Shown piece after piece: positions 45,029 through 52,814 of a stretch of DNA of 64,000 bases. The stretch lies in NCBI RefSeq assembly GCF_963677315.1, contig NZ_OY781939.1, forward strand, positions 496,001 through 560,000, written 5' to 3'. The position numbers and the translations under genes are program-made. This DNA comes from an uncultured Sphaerochaeta sp. (GTDB taxonomy: Bacteria; Spirochaetota; Spirochaetia; Sphaerochaetales; Sphaerochaetaceae). The notes beneath the pieces are model-generated. The model was not told the DNA's origin, made no database searches, and saw nothing but the letters and a program-made list of their open reading frames with translations. Within the stretch, counting starts at the first letter, position 1. The number at the start of each line of letters is the position of its first letter.

Positions 45029-45052
45029 GCCCGTCCCCCGAAGAAGACGGGC
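45029..45052 (-). other. Hairpin between dctP and dctQ
   Basis: GCCCGTC and GACGGGC form a GC-rich stem 9 bases past the dctP stop, without a T-tract. It probably stabilises the binding-protein message rather than terminating it. Confidence 0.5.
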
Positions 45053-45060
45053 CCATAACA

Positions 45061-46071
45061 TTATGTTTCGTTGACAATCCTGCGCATCTCATCCAGTTCA
45101 GCCTGGGTAAAAATGCCTTTATCCACGAAATAGGAGTACACCGGCTGACAAGCATCGATGAACTTCTGGATCTCTGCATCAGTGGGTGAATAGACAGTCA
45201 CACCACCATCAACAATCATGTCATAGTAATACTCGTTGAGCTCGCGGCGAAGCTTGTTCTGCTCATCGGTATAGATCCATGCACCAGCCTGGAGAACTTC
45301 CTGTAGATCACTGGGGAGGGAGTTCCAGACATCAAGGTTCACATCAAACGGCTCGGGATGGAATTGATAATCGATCATGGTCATGAACTTCTGCACTTCA
45401 AAGAATTTCATGTCACCAATATTAGCCAAGGGGTTCTCCTGGCCGTCAGCAACACCGGTCTTGAGTGCCATGTAAGTGTCCCCATAGGGAATGGAAACAG
45501 GATTTGCTCCCAATGCTTCCATACTCTTGATGATGGATTCAATCGGTGGGGTCCTGATCTTCAAGCCCTTCATGTCAGCTGGGGTCTTGATAGGACGAGT
45601 ATTGTTGGTAATCTGGCGGGAACCACCGTCGCCAACTGCCAACATCTTGATTCCATACTCTTCCGCGGTTGCCATAATCTCAGCACCGAAATCACTGCGG
45701 GAAACCTTCATCAGGTCTGCCTGTGTGGGGAAGAAGAACGGCATCAGGAAAATCTCAAGTTTTGGGGTCTGTGACGCAAAGACACCACCAACAAACATCT
45801 CCTGGGTACCGAGTTTCATGGCCTCAATCATGTCAGATTCGTTTCCGAGGGTTCCTGCTGGATAGATTTCTATCTGCAAGCGACCATCAGACTCTTTCTC
45901 AACATACTCTTCCATTACCAGCAGGGCCTTATGCCTTGTTGATTCCGTTGTAGAAGCGTGTCCCAATTTCAACGTAAACGTCTTCTCCCCTGCTGCCTCT
46001 TGTTGTCCTTGCGCAAAGACGGCAGAGAACACAAGCAACATGCAAAGCACCAAACACACAGTTTTTTTCAT
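45061..46071 (-). CDS. dctP: TRAP transporter substrate-binding protein DctP
   Basis: A 336-residue periplasmic binding protein with a signal peptide at residues 1-20 (ending VFSAVFAQ). The DctP family body shows LKLGHASTTESTRHKAL, GIKMLAVGDGGSRQITNN and the conserved Arg in GLKIRTPPIESI that clamps the ligand carboxylate. AGGAGG precedes the ATG closely. It is the first gene of the uronate operon and is divergent from the IclR regulator. Confidence 0.93.
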   Translation of the reverse strand: MKKTVCLVLCMLLVFSAVFAQGQQEAAGEKTFTLKLGHASTTESTRHKALLVMEEYVEKESDGRLQIEIYPAGTLGNESDMIEAMKLGTQEMFVGGVFASQTPKLEIFLMPFFFPTQADLMKVSRSDFGAEIMATAEEYGIKMLAVGDGGSRQITNNTRPIKTPADMKGLKIRTPPIESIIKSMEALGANPVSIPYGDTYMALKTGVADGQENPLANIGDMKFFEVQKFMTMIDYQFHPEPFDVNLDVWNSLPSDLQEVLQAGAWIYTDEQNKLRRELNEYYYDMIVDGGVTVYSPTDAEIQKFIDACQPVYSYFVDKGIFTQAELDEMRRIVNET

Positions 46072-46090
46072 GCTTTCCTCCTAAGTTTAT

Positions 46091-46107
46091 GTTCCATATC
46101 GTGGAAC
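46091..46107. promoter_or_regulatory. IclR-type palindrome near the dctP ribosome site
   Basis: GTTCCATATCGTGGAAC is a perfect inverted repeat with a 5-base spacer, in the untranslated leader of dctP. The half-sites are the same as in the promoter operator but in the reverse order. Confidence 0.5.
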
Positions 46108-46172
46108 TTCTTTTCATATTGAAGAATTAATATATGATTATGTACACATATTTCTCAATATTTCCAGTTTTG

Positions 46173-46197
46173 TCCCACATGGTGGAATCTGATTCCA
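46173..46197. promoter_or_regulatory. IclR operator cluster over the dctP start site
   Basis: TGGAATCTGATTCCA (46183-46197) is a perfect 15-base palindrome close to the IclR consensus TGGAAATNATTTCCA as I remember it. It overlaps the last base of the -10 and covers the expected transcription start. An adjoining TCCCA-CATGG-TGGAA (46173-46187) adds a second overlapping pair. Binding here would block dctP transcription. Confidence 0.6.
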
Positions 46198-46224
46198 TTA
46201 TAAGATACCTGTATCTCTTGTCAA
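46197..46224 (-). promoter_or_regulatory. Strong promoter of dctPQM-kduI-kduD
   Basis: On the minus strand a perfect TTGACA, 16 bases, then a perfect TATAAT. The leader to the dctP ATG would be about 115 bases. Confidence 0.75.
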
Positions 46225-46268
46225 GGGGAAATAAATGGAATATATTGCAAGAACAAGGAGGATGAGAG

Positions 46269-47057
46269 GTGCCATCAGAATTGAAAGTACAATCACTTGA
46301 TCGAGCCTTTGACATCTTGGAGTTGTTGGGAAACGAACAGAACGGCTACAACCTGATTCAGATTTCTGAGATGCTCAAGCTCCCCAAAAGCACGGTACAC
46401 CGTCTCATCGGAGTGCTCATTCAACGAGAATATGTGAGGAAATCAGAAGAAACCGGCCGATATCGCCTTGGTCCTGGTTTCATTGCTCTTTGCAGCAACT
46501 ATCTCAACAACCTCGAACTGAAGACTGAGAGCTCCCCTGCCATGGACGAACTTTCCGTAACTACAGGTAATGTGGTCTTTCTTGCCATCCGACAGGAGGA
46601 CAAGATGGTCTATGTGGATAGCAAGGAACAAATCAACAGTCTTCGCAAGTATGCGATAGTTGGCCAGAGAAAGCCTCTATACTGCACATCACTTGGAAAA
46701 TCCTTGTTGATGGGTTTGAGTGACGAAGAAATTCGGGCCCTCCTCGCCCATGAAACCTTCTCACGCCGTGGACCGAACACCCATACGAATATCGAGAGTC
46801 TACTCCAGGACATTCGCGAATGCAGAAGAAGGGGATGGTCACTTGACGACCAGGAGGCGGAGCCTGCCATCAACTGTGTTGCTGCCCCTATCCACGATTA
46901 TCGTGGACAGGTCATTGCTGCTGTCTCTACTTCCTGGGTATTGGCCCAGCACCCAGAGATGAGGCCTGAGACAATGGCTGTGTTGGTTATGCGTTGTGCA
47001 GCTACCATCAGCTTTAATATGGGCTATACAGGGAAATCCAATCGTCCAGAATTCTAG
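46269..47057 (+). CDS. IclR-family transcriptional regulator (probable uronate regulator)
   Basis: A 262-residue regulator. The N-terminal winged helix-turn-helix is at about residues 8-68 (LDRAFDILELL, LPKSTVHRLIGVL). The C-terminal IclR ligand-binding domain contains YCTSLGKSLLMGL and RRRGWSLDDQEAEPAINCVAAPI. The GTG start has AGGAGG about 8 bases upstream. It is divergent from dctP with operator-like palindromes in the shared gap. Family knowledge (KdgR-type) and context suggest repression relieved by a KDG-like intermediate, which is inference. Confidence 0.88.
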   Translation: MPSELKVQSLDRAFDILELLGNEQNGYNLIQISEMLKLPKSTVHRLIGVLIQREYVRKSEETGRYRLGPGFIALCSNYLNNLELKTESSPAMDELSVTTGNVVFLAIRQEDKMVYVDSKEQINSLRKYAIVGQRKPLYCTSLGKSLLMGLSDEEIRALLAHETFSRRGPNTHTNIESLLQDIRECRRRGWSLDDQEAEPAINCVAAPIHDYRGQVIAAVSTSWVLAQHPEMRPETMAVLVMRCAATISFNMGYTGKSNRPEF

Positions 47058-47080
47058 CATCCTATTTACAGGAATAGCAA

Positions 47081-47120
47081 GAAACAGGAGACCGAGCAAA
47101 TCGATCTCCTGTTTCTTTTT
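47081..47120 (+). terminator. Terminator of the IclR regulator gene
   Basis: GAAACAGGAGA and TCTCCTGTTTC form a perfect 11-bp stem, followed by TTTTTG, 23 bases after the stop. Confidence 0.8.
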
Positions 47121-47190
47121 GTTGTCGGACTCACGTATCCACATATGAATGCTTCCGCTACCGAGCCTTTTGTCTGATTGGGCTAGAGAG

Positions 47191-47224
47191 GGAAAAAACC
47201 GGACAGCCTGTGCCCGGTTTTTCC
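47191..47224 (-). terminator. Terminator of the sigma factor gene
   Basis: AAAAACCGG and CCGGTTTTT pair around an 11-base loop. The minus-strand side supplies a T-rich tail. It lies 30 bases past the sigma gene stop. Confidence 0.7.
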
Positions 47225-47254
47225 AATATATATAGATACACCCTTTTGGTGCTG

Positions 47255-48139
47255 TTATGCGATGTAACTCTCAACCATCTTTGATCGGGAGGGGTTACGC
47301 AATCTCTCGATTGCTTTCTTCTCGATCTGACGGATTCTCTCCTTGGTCAGGTTGTACAGTTCCCCGATCTCCTTGAGAGACATGGGGTTCTTTCCTTCAA
47401 GACCAAAGCGCAACTCTATAATTTCCCGCTCCTTGTCACTCAAGGTGGAAAGCAGCGAACGAACGTCCTCTTCCAAGGAGTGCTCAAGAAGACTGTCTTC
47501 AGGACTCATCTGTGATTCATCCTCTATGAAATCACCAATATTACTTGCACTTCCATCATTGAAGATGGGTGCATCGAGGCTAACCATATCCCGGCTGATG
47601 GCAAGCAAGTTGCCTACATGCTCAGGATCGAAACCGGTAAGTGCCCCGATCTCCTCTGCACTCACGTCCTCAGAGTTATTGTCCTTCATCAGTGCCTTCT
47701 GGGCCTTCTGGATCTGCAACAACTCATTGGTCCTATTGAGTGGGAGACGAACTGCCCTACTCTTTTCATTGATTGCCTTCATGATTGCCTGGCGGATCCA
47801 CCACACAGCATAACTGATGAAATGGTATCCTCTCTCAACGTCAAATTTCTCAAGTGCTGTCATCAGACCAATGTTTCCCTCATTGATCAGGTCAACCAAT
47901 GGCAGTCCCTGGTTCTGGTATTTCTTTGCCACATTGACTACAAAGCGGAGATTTGATTCAATCATTTTCTTTCGTGCAAACTCTTCGCCCTTCTGCGCAC
48001 GTTTTGCAAGTTCCACTTCCTCTTCAGGAGTAAGCAAGGGAATCCTGTTGATTTCCTTGAGGTACATGCTCAGAATGTTTGCGTCATCATAAGCGTAAGA
48101 TTTTTCAACTGCATTCAACATCGTTTGGTTTCTTTTCAT
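47255..48139 (-). CDS. RpoS/RpoD-like sigma-70 family factor under a sigma-54 promoter
   Basis: A 294-residue group 1/2-type sigma factor without region 1.1. Region 1.2 is SMYLKEINRIPLLTPEEEVELAKRA. Region 2 has NLRFVVNVAKKYQNQGLPLVDLINEGN and the -10-recognising YAVWWIRQAI. Region 3 is followed by region 4.2 with SLKEIGELYNLTKERIRQIEKKA. This length suits an alternative, RpoS-like role more than a housekeeping RpoD (usually over 350 residues). A sigma-54 -24/-12 promoter at 48174-48191 and a nearby NtrC-type activator support an RpoS-type assignment. The start at 48139 has AGGAAGG six bases upstream. A longer ORF start at 48199 would place that promoter inside the gene. Confidence 0.88.
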   Translation of the reverse strand: MKRNQTMLNAVEKSYAYDDANILSMYLKEINRIPLLTPEEEVELAKRAQKGEEFARKKMIESNLRFVVNVAKKYQNQGLPLVDLINEGNIGLMTALEKFDVERGYHFISYAVWWIRQAIMKAINEKSRAVRLPLNRTNELLQIQKAQKALMKDNNSEDVSAEEIGALTGFDPEHVGNLLAISRDMVSLDAPIFNDGSASNIGDFIEDESQMSPEDSLLEHSLEEDVRSLLSTLSDKEREIIELRFGLEGKNPMSLKEIGELYNLTKERIRQIEKKAIERLRNPSRSKMVESYIA

Positions 48140-48173
48140 TATGTACCTTCCTGTTTGGTCGTTGGAAAGGTAA

Positions 48174-48191
48174 ATGCAACTAGCGTGCCAA
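48174..48191 (-). promoter_or_regulatory. Sigma-54 (-24/-12) promoter of the RpoS-like gene
   Basis: The minus strand reads TTGGCACGCTAGTTGCAT, matching the consensus TGGCACG-N4-TTGCW at every fixed position. GG at 48189-48188 and GC at 48177-48176 are separated by 10 bases, as sigma-54 requires. Transcription would start near 48164, leaving a 25-base leader that contains the AGGAAGG ribosome site. Confidence 0.85.
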
Positions 48192-48314
48192 CTTATCATA
48201 ATGATTTTTAATTGCTTTTATTTTATATACTTACATATTCGTTTCCAGATAAAATAAGTGAAACATGATCACATTGAGTAGAGGTTTTTAGAAAAAAGTG
48301 TCATTTTGACTCAT

Positions 48315-48341
48315 AAAAAAAATATCCCAGGATTTCCGGGA
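48315..48341 (-). terminator. Terminator of the 48.4-kb unknown gene
   Basis: TCCCGG, AAAT loop, CCTGGGA (one bulged base), then eight T within a few bases on the minus strand, 40 bases past the stop. Confidence 0.7.
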
Positions 48342-48380
48342 CATTCTGACTCGAACCAAGAATAAGATGGCAATTCATCG

Positions 48381-48827
48381 TTACCCAACTGACCATTTTG
48401 GCTCAGATTCAGTAACCAACCAAGGAAAATCAAGCTCAAGTGAAGCAAACCATGGGGCAAGGCACTCTCCTTTGAAAGGGATCTCACTTTCGCTGAGTTC
48501 CTTCTTGATCTGCTCATATTCCATCTTCAGGAAATCATGGATCATATCCCCCTCACTGAGGGAACAGGAGATTCTCTTTTTCCCAAAAAGGTAGATGGCA
48601 AACTGACGCCTGAAGAAATCAAGCCAATCCTTGTCTGGATTGTGCATTTCATTCCCCCTGATCAAAAACACATCAACAAAGCAATTGAGACTCCTGTCCA
48701 AATCCTCGGAACGGGCGAATAGACAGGCCAGACGATAGAAATGCCTCCAAACCTGTTGGGTGCCCCAATCTGCAGGATTGTCTTTGAGGGCCAGAGGATA
48801 GTTACTGTCTTTGTGCCTGTTCTCCAT
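48381..48827 (-). CDS. Uncharacterised protein upstream of the RpoS-like gene
   Basis: About 148 residues that I do not recognise. It is rich in Trp, Phe and charged residues and appears all-helical (WRHFYRLACLFARSEDLDR, then WLDFFRRQFAIYLFG). No signal peptide or transmembrane segment is seen. The start at 48827 has AAGGAA upstream. A longer ORF to 48920 runs into the groES promoter region. It has its own terminator, so it is probably monocistronic. It is divergent from groES. Confidence 0.7.
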   Translation of the reverse strand: MENRHKDSNYPLALKDNPADWGTQQVWRHFYRLACLFARSEDLDRSLNCFVDVFLIRGNEMHNPDKDWLDFFRRQFAIYLFGKKRISCSLSEGDMIHDFLKMEYEQIKKELSESEIPFKGECLAPWFASLELDFPWLVTESEPKWSVG

Positions 48828-48935
48828 ACCTGTTTCCTTCTTTTTTTGCTTCGCACTGAATATAGTAATACTTCCTAGTAACGGCAAGTCTCTTTTGCAC
48901 AGTGAGAAGTATCTGCGCACCTGAAAAGAATCAGC

Positions 48936-48964
48936 TTGCCCCTTCTTCTTGTTTTGACTATATT
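48936..48964 (+). promoter_or_regulatory. Promoter of groES
   Basis: TTGCCC, 17 bases, then TATATT, 67 bases upstream of the ATG. No CIRCE (TTAGCACTC-N9-GAGTGCTAA) is visible. Confidence 0.45.
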
Positions 48965-49030
48965 ATCACAAGCGAGGGTACATCCCTCTCTATTACACTT
49001 TCACATTCATTTTGGTTGGAGGAAGATACA

Positions 49031-49303
49031 ATGACCATTAAGCCTTTGGCAGACAGAGTATTGGTAAAGATGGAAGAGCTGCAGGAGAAGACCGCAAGCG
49101 GTCTCTACATCCCTCAGACAGCACAGGAAAAGACCCAGATCGGAGTGGTCGTGGCAGTCGGCGAAGGAACCGAGGACGTGAAGATGAACGTCAAGGAAGG
49201 GGATCGCGTCATGCATGACAAGTATGCCGGAACTTCTGTAAAAGCCGATGGCACCGAATACCTGATTCTCAGCATGAAGGATATTCTTGCAATCATCGAG
49301 TAG
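49031..49303 (+). CDS. groES: Co-chaperonin GroES
   Basis: A 90-residue lid protein that caps GroEL during protein folding. MTIKPLADRVLVKMEE, the mobile loop KTASGLYIPQTAQEKTQIG and DKYAGTSVKADGTEYLILS are typical. The ATG at 49031 with GGAGG upstream is used. An ORF extension to 48902 is not real. groEL does not follow, because the dinG gene is convergent just beyond the terminator, so the chaperonin genes are unlinked here. Confidence 0.96.
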   Translation: MTIKPLADRVLVKMEELQEKTASGLYIPQTAQEKTQIGVVVAVGEGTEDVKMNVKEGDRVMHDKYAGTSVKADGTEYLILSMKDILAIIE

Positions 49304-49321
49304 TTGATAGCATCAAATCAG

Positions 49322-49361
49322 AAAAGCTGTTTCCAGGCATCTGCCGGGGAGCAGCTTTTTT
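49322..49361 (+). terminator. groES terminator
   Basis: AAAAGCTG and CAGCTTTT pair around a loop of about 22 bases that can itself fold. The run ends in TTTTTT. Confidence 0.65.
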
Positions 49362-49366
49362 ATGTA

Positions 49367-51466
49367 TCATCCTCCGTAGAGGAAATTCTCTACCTTATCT
49401 GATAATCCTGAAGTCTCGCTCTCGGGGTGATAGCTCTCAGGCAATGAACGAATCATGTACATACCATAGTTCTTGCTCACCACCCGGCTATCCAGAATGA
49501 GGACCACACCACGATCGCAGGCTGAACGCAACAACCGTCCAAATCCCTGCTTCAGTTTCATGGTTGCCGATTGCAAGGCAAGTTGGTAGAACCCACTTCC
49601 CCCATTGGCATCAATTGCCTCGCAACGTGCCTTGAACACTGGGTCAGAGGGAACAGTGAATGGCAGCTTCACGATGATGACCATGCGAAGAGTCTCCCCA
49701 GGGGCATCAACCCCTTCCCAGAAGGAGGAGGTAGCGAAGAGAACACTGTCCTTCTCACTGATGAACCTGTTGAGCAATGTATACCGGTCATACTCCCCTT
49801 GGCAGAGCAAGGTCAAACCCTCTTTCTCAAACGTTTCACTGAGCCTCTGGTGTACCTTCTTCAGCATGGAGTAGCTGGTGAACAATACCAGCACTCCTCC
49901 TCCTGCTGAAAGTACTGAGGACATGATGGTATCTACAAGATACGCCTCATATGCCTCTTCCTTATCCTTGCTGTACAAGGGAGCATCGGATGGAGTGAGA
50001 AGCAACAATCGATTTCGGTAATCAAAGGGGGAAGAAAAAGCTCCCTTGAGAAAGGGACGTTCCTCATCATAGGGAAGCCCAACCCGACTGGACCAAAATG
50101 CAAATTCATCATTCAGGTCAAGGGTTGCAGAAGTACATACCACGGTATCGAGTTTCTGGAACACCGCCTCTACAAGCAGGGGGGCAATGGAGAGAGGGGT
50201 TATACATACTTGCACCTGCCGGTGGGTACCGTAGGATTCAGCATTGAACCAGTGCACTTCATCTTGCCAGAGTGTGAAATTACAGAACTTGGTCAGTACC
50301 TCGCTCATCATGGCAATCCGTGTACCGCGTACCTTAAGCTCATTGATCTTGGCATCGAGTTCCTGGGGAGCCTTGTTCTGTTCTAGAAAGGTATTGATCT
50401 TCGCAGCAAGTCTCCCACTTGCCTGGGATACACTGGTAGCAGCCTCAACAAATTGTTGCAAACGACCTTGGTGTTCCGTTTTTATCAGCACCGGCTGGTA
50501 GTCGTTCTTTTGGAAAACACCAAGCAAGTACTGGTCGAGCGTACCCACGTTCTGGGTCAGGAGATGGATGTCATCCTGGATACGGTCAATGATATCGGCT
50601 TCACTGCTGTATTCTCCCAGTTGCTCCAAGAGACTTTTTCCCCTGAACCGGCCGGAGCGTTGGATCTTCGAGATCTGGCGCAACAATTGCTGGGAGTCAT
50701 ACACCTCGGTGAAATACTCGGTTGCATTCGACTCAATATTGTGGGCCTCGTCGATGATCAGGCGATTGAACGGAGGAAGAATCATCTCCTCTTCATAGCC
50801 TACATCACTGATGAATCGGCTTTGGGCATCGGTAAAGAGCAAATGGTGGTTGCTGATAATGATCTTCGCATCCTTCGCCTTTGCCTTCGCCTTGAAATAG
50901 AAACAGTCACGAAAGTATGCACAGGCGTGGTTCTGGCAGAGGTCCCCGTCACTGCAGATCTCCCCTTTCAGTTCTCCACTCAGTCTTCCAGGAAAGTCGG
51001 CAAATAGGCCTGTTTCGCTCTCCTTGATCCACTGCCCAACCTGGTAGAGCTCACTGGCCGGGTCTTGGGCGAGTAGTGAGGAATCAGCCTTTGCCTGCAT
51101 GAATCGGTTTATGCAGAGATAGTTACCCCTGCCCACAGCAAGTGCAATCTTGCAGGATAAGCCGAGAAACTTGAACAGCATGGGAATATCCTTCTCATAC
51201 AGCTGTTTCTGTAAGTTGATCGTACTGGTTGCGACCACCGTGCGCTCATCAGGGGATTGCATGGCTGCATAGAGTGCAACAGCAAGATAGGCAAAGGATT
51301 TACCGATACCGGTTCCCGCCTCGATTGCTGCTATGGCATTGCGTTCAAAACTCTCCCTGACAAGGTCAGCCATATTGAGCTGTCCCTCGCGATACTCATA
51401 AGAGGGGAAGTTCTGCTCCAACAACCCATCCTTATCAAAAATCTGATAGATGTCATGCTTGGTCAA
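49367..51466 (-). CDS. dinG: DinG-family ATP-dependent DNA helicase
   Basis: A 699-residue superfamily 2 helicase of the XPD/DinG type. Walker A is AIEAGTGIGKSFAYL, and the DEAH box is LIIDEAHNIES. Four cysteines between them (NYLCIN, DLCQNHACAY, RDCFYF) fit an iron-sulfur cluster. The C-terminal motifs ATSSFWEGVDAPGE and KLKQGFGRLLR complete the helicase core. The likely start is a TTG at 51466, overlapping the response-regulator stop, with CAGGAA upstream. The ATG at 51556 would lie deep in that gene. No exonuclease domain is present. A role in unwinding damaged or R-loop DNA follows from the family. Confidence 0.88.
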   Translation of the reverse strand: MTKHDIYQIFDKDGLLEQNFPSYEYREGQLNMADLVRESFERNAIAAIEAGTGIGKSFAYLAVALYAAMQSPDERTVVATSTINLQKQLYEKDIPMLFKFLGLSCKIALAVGRGNYLCINRFMQAKADSSLLAQDPASELYQVGQWIKESETGLFADFPGRLSGELKGEICSDGDLCQNHACAYFRDCFYFKAKAKAKDAKIIISNHHLLFTDAQSRFISDVGYEEEMILPPFNRLIIDEAHNIESNATEYFTEVYDSQQLLRQISKIQRSGRFRGKSLLEQLGEYSSEADIIDRIQDDIHLLTQNVGTLDQYLLGVFQKNDYQPVLIKTEHQGRLQQFVEAATSVSQASGRLAAKINTFLEQNKAPQELDAKINELKVRGTRIAMMSEVLTKFCNFTLWQDEVHWFNAESYGTHRQVQVCITPLSIAPLLVEAVFQKLDTVVCTSATLDLNDEFAFWSSRVGLPYDEERPFLKGAFSSPFDYRNRLLLLTPSDAPLYSKDKEEAYEAYLVDTIMSSVLSAGGGVLVLFTSYSMLKKVHQRLSETFEKEGLTLLCQGEYDRYTLLNRFISEKDSVLFATSSFWEGVDAPGETLRMVIIVKLPFTVPSDPVFKARCEAIDANGGSGFYQLALQSATMKLKQGFGRLLRSACDRGVVLILDSRVVSKNYGMYMIRSLPESYHPESETSGLSDKVENFLYGG

Positions 51467-52814
51467 TGTGATATTCCTGTACTTTTCTATGCAAGGTTTT
51501 CCTTCCAATACCCAAGACTTCTGCTGCCTTGGTCTTATTTCCCCCACACTGTGCAAGGGTGCTGATGATCAACTGCTTTTCCGCCTCAGCCAAGGTTATG
51601 CCGACATCGAGGGAGAGATTCTGTGAATTCTCCGCCTTGGTGACACTTGGGGGCAGGTCATCATACTCAATGACCGACCCACGGGCAAGCACAACGGCGC
51701 TCTCTATGCAATTTCTGAGTTCCCGGATATTCCCCGGCCAGTCGTAACTAAGCAAGGCGCGTTTTGCCTGAGGGGAGAACCCCTCAATACTACGGTTGTT
51801 CTCCTTGCTGAACAAAGTAAGGAATGAGGTCATCAGGAGTGGAATATCATCTTTCCTTTCCCTCAGTGGAGGTACCTCGAGATGAACGACATTAAGTCTG
51901 TAGTATAGATCCTCACGGAAATTGCCTTTCTCAATCTCCTTGAGCAGATCCCGGTTGGTTGCACACACGATTCGAACATCGACAGAAATGGGTTTCTCTC
52001 CACCTACCCGCTCAAACTGCTTCTCCTGTAACACCCTCAGTAGTTTCACCTGGGTGGCTGCATCAATCTCTCCGATTTCATCGAGGAAGATTGTTCCCCC
52101 ATCAGCTAGTTCGAACCGTCCGCGTTTCTCTTTCACCGCCCCGGTAAAGGACCCCTTCTCGTGTCCAAACAACTCACTTTCCAGCAAGCTCGAAGTCAGG
52201 GCAGCACAGTGTACTTTCACCAAGGGTCCCTTGCTTCTATTGCTTAGTTCATGGATTGCATCGGCAACAAGCTCCTTGCCTACACCACTCTCCCCGGTGA
52301 CCAGCACCGAGGCTTTTGTTGGTGCAACCTGGCTTACAATATCCATCAACTCCACCATTTTCTGGCTCTTGCCGATGATTCGGTCATACCGATTACGAGC
52401 CTTGAGTTGGGCAACTTCCTCTTTCAGTCTTTCATGTTCTACATAGAGATCATTATTGGAGAGTGCTTTCTTAACCACCAGGGTCAAGCGGTCCAGGTCC
52501 ACCGGCTTGGTGAAGAAATCGATTGCTCCCGAGCGCATTGCCTCCACTGCGGTCTCAATGGTCCCATGCCCGGTGAGTACGATGACCGGCATGCGGGGAT
52601 AGGCACTGTTGATCTTCTTCAGCAATTCCTCTCCACTCATATTCGGCATTCTCAGGTCAGTGATGACAAGATCAACCGACTGCTTGTTCACCATATCCCA
52701 GGCTACCTTCCCATTTTCTGCCTCAAGGGTTTCAAAACCTTCAAGTTCCATGGCCAAGGCTAGGCCGTTTCTAATATTTCTCTCATCATCACATATCAGG
52801 ATGTTACGACTCAT
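51453..52814 (-). CDS. NtrC-family sigma-54 response regulator (Rrp2-like)
   Basis: A 453-residue REC-AAA-HTH protein. The receiver domain has the acidic pair DD at 9-10 and phospho-acceptor Asp53 (VITDLRMPN). The sigma-54-interaction AAA domain has Walker A GESGVGKE, the GSFTGA variant of the GAFTGA loop, and Walker B GGTIFLDEIGE. A Fis-type helix-turn-helix ends the protein (GGNKTKAAEVLGIGRKTLHRK). Phosphorylated, it would activate RpoN promoters. The sigma-54 promoter of the RpoS-like gene 3.3 kb away is an obvious candidate target. It overlaps the upstream kinase gene by 11 bases. Confidence 0.93.
   Translation of the reverse strand: MSRNILICDDERNIRNGLALAMELEGFETLEAENGKVAWDMVNKQSVDLVITDLRMPNMSGEELLKKINSAYPRMPVIVLTGHGTIETAVEAMRSGAIDFFTKPVDLDRLTLVVKKALSNNDLYVEHERLKEEVAQLKARNRYDRIIGKSQKMVELMDIVSQVAPTKASVLVTGESGVGKELVADAIHELSNRSKGPLVKVHCAALTSSLLESELFGHEKGSFTGAVKEKRGRFELADGGTIFLDEIGEIDAATQVKLLRVLQEKQFERVGGEKPISVDVRIVCATNRDLLKEIEKGNFREDLYYRLNVVHLEVPPLRERKDDIPLLMTSFLTLFSKENNRSIEGFSPQAKRALLSYDWPGNIRELRNCIESAVVLARGSVIEYDDLPPSVTKAENSQNLSLDVGITLAEAEKQLIISTLAQCGGNKTKAAEVLGIGRKTLHRKVQEYHIDQA

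Noticed and set aside
48920..49030. CIRCE/HrcA operator upstream of groES
   Set aside because: No GCACTC-N9-GAGTGC-like inverted repeat is present in the leader.
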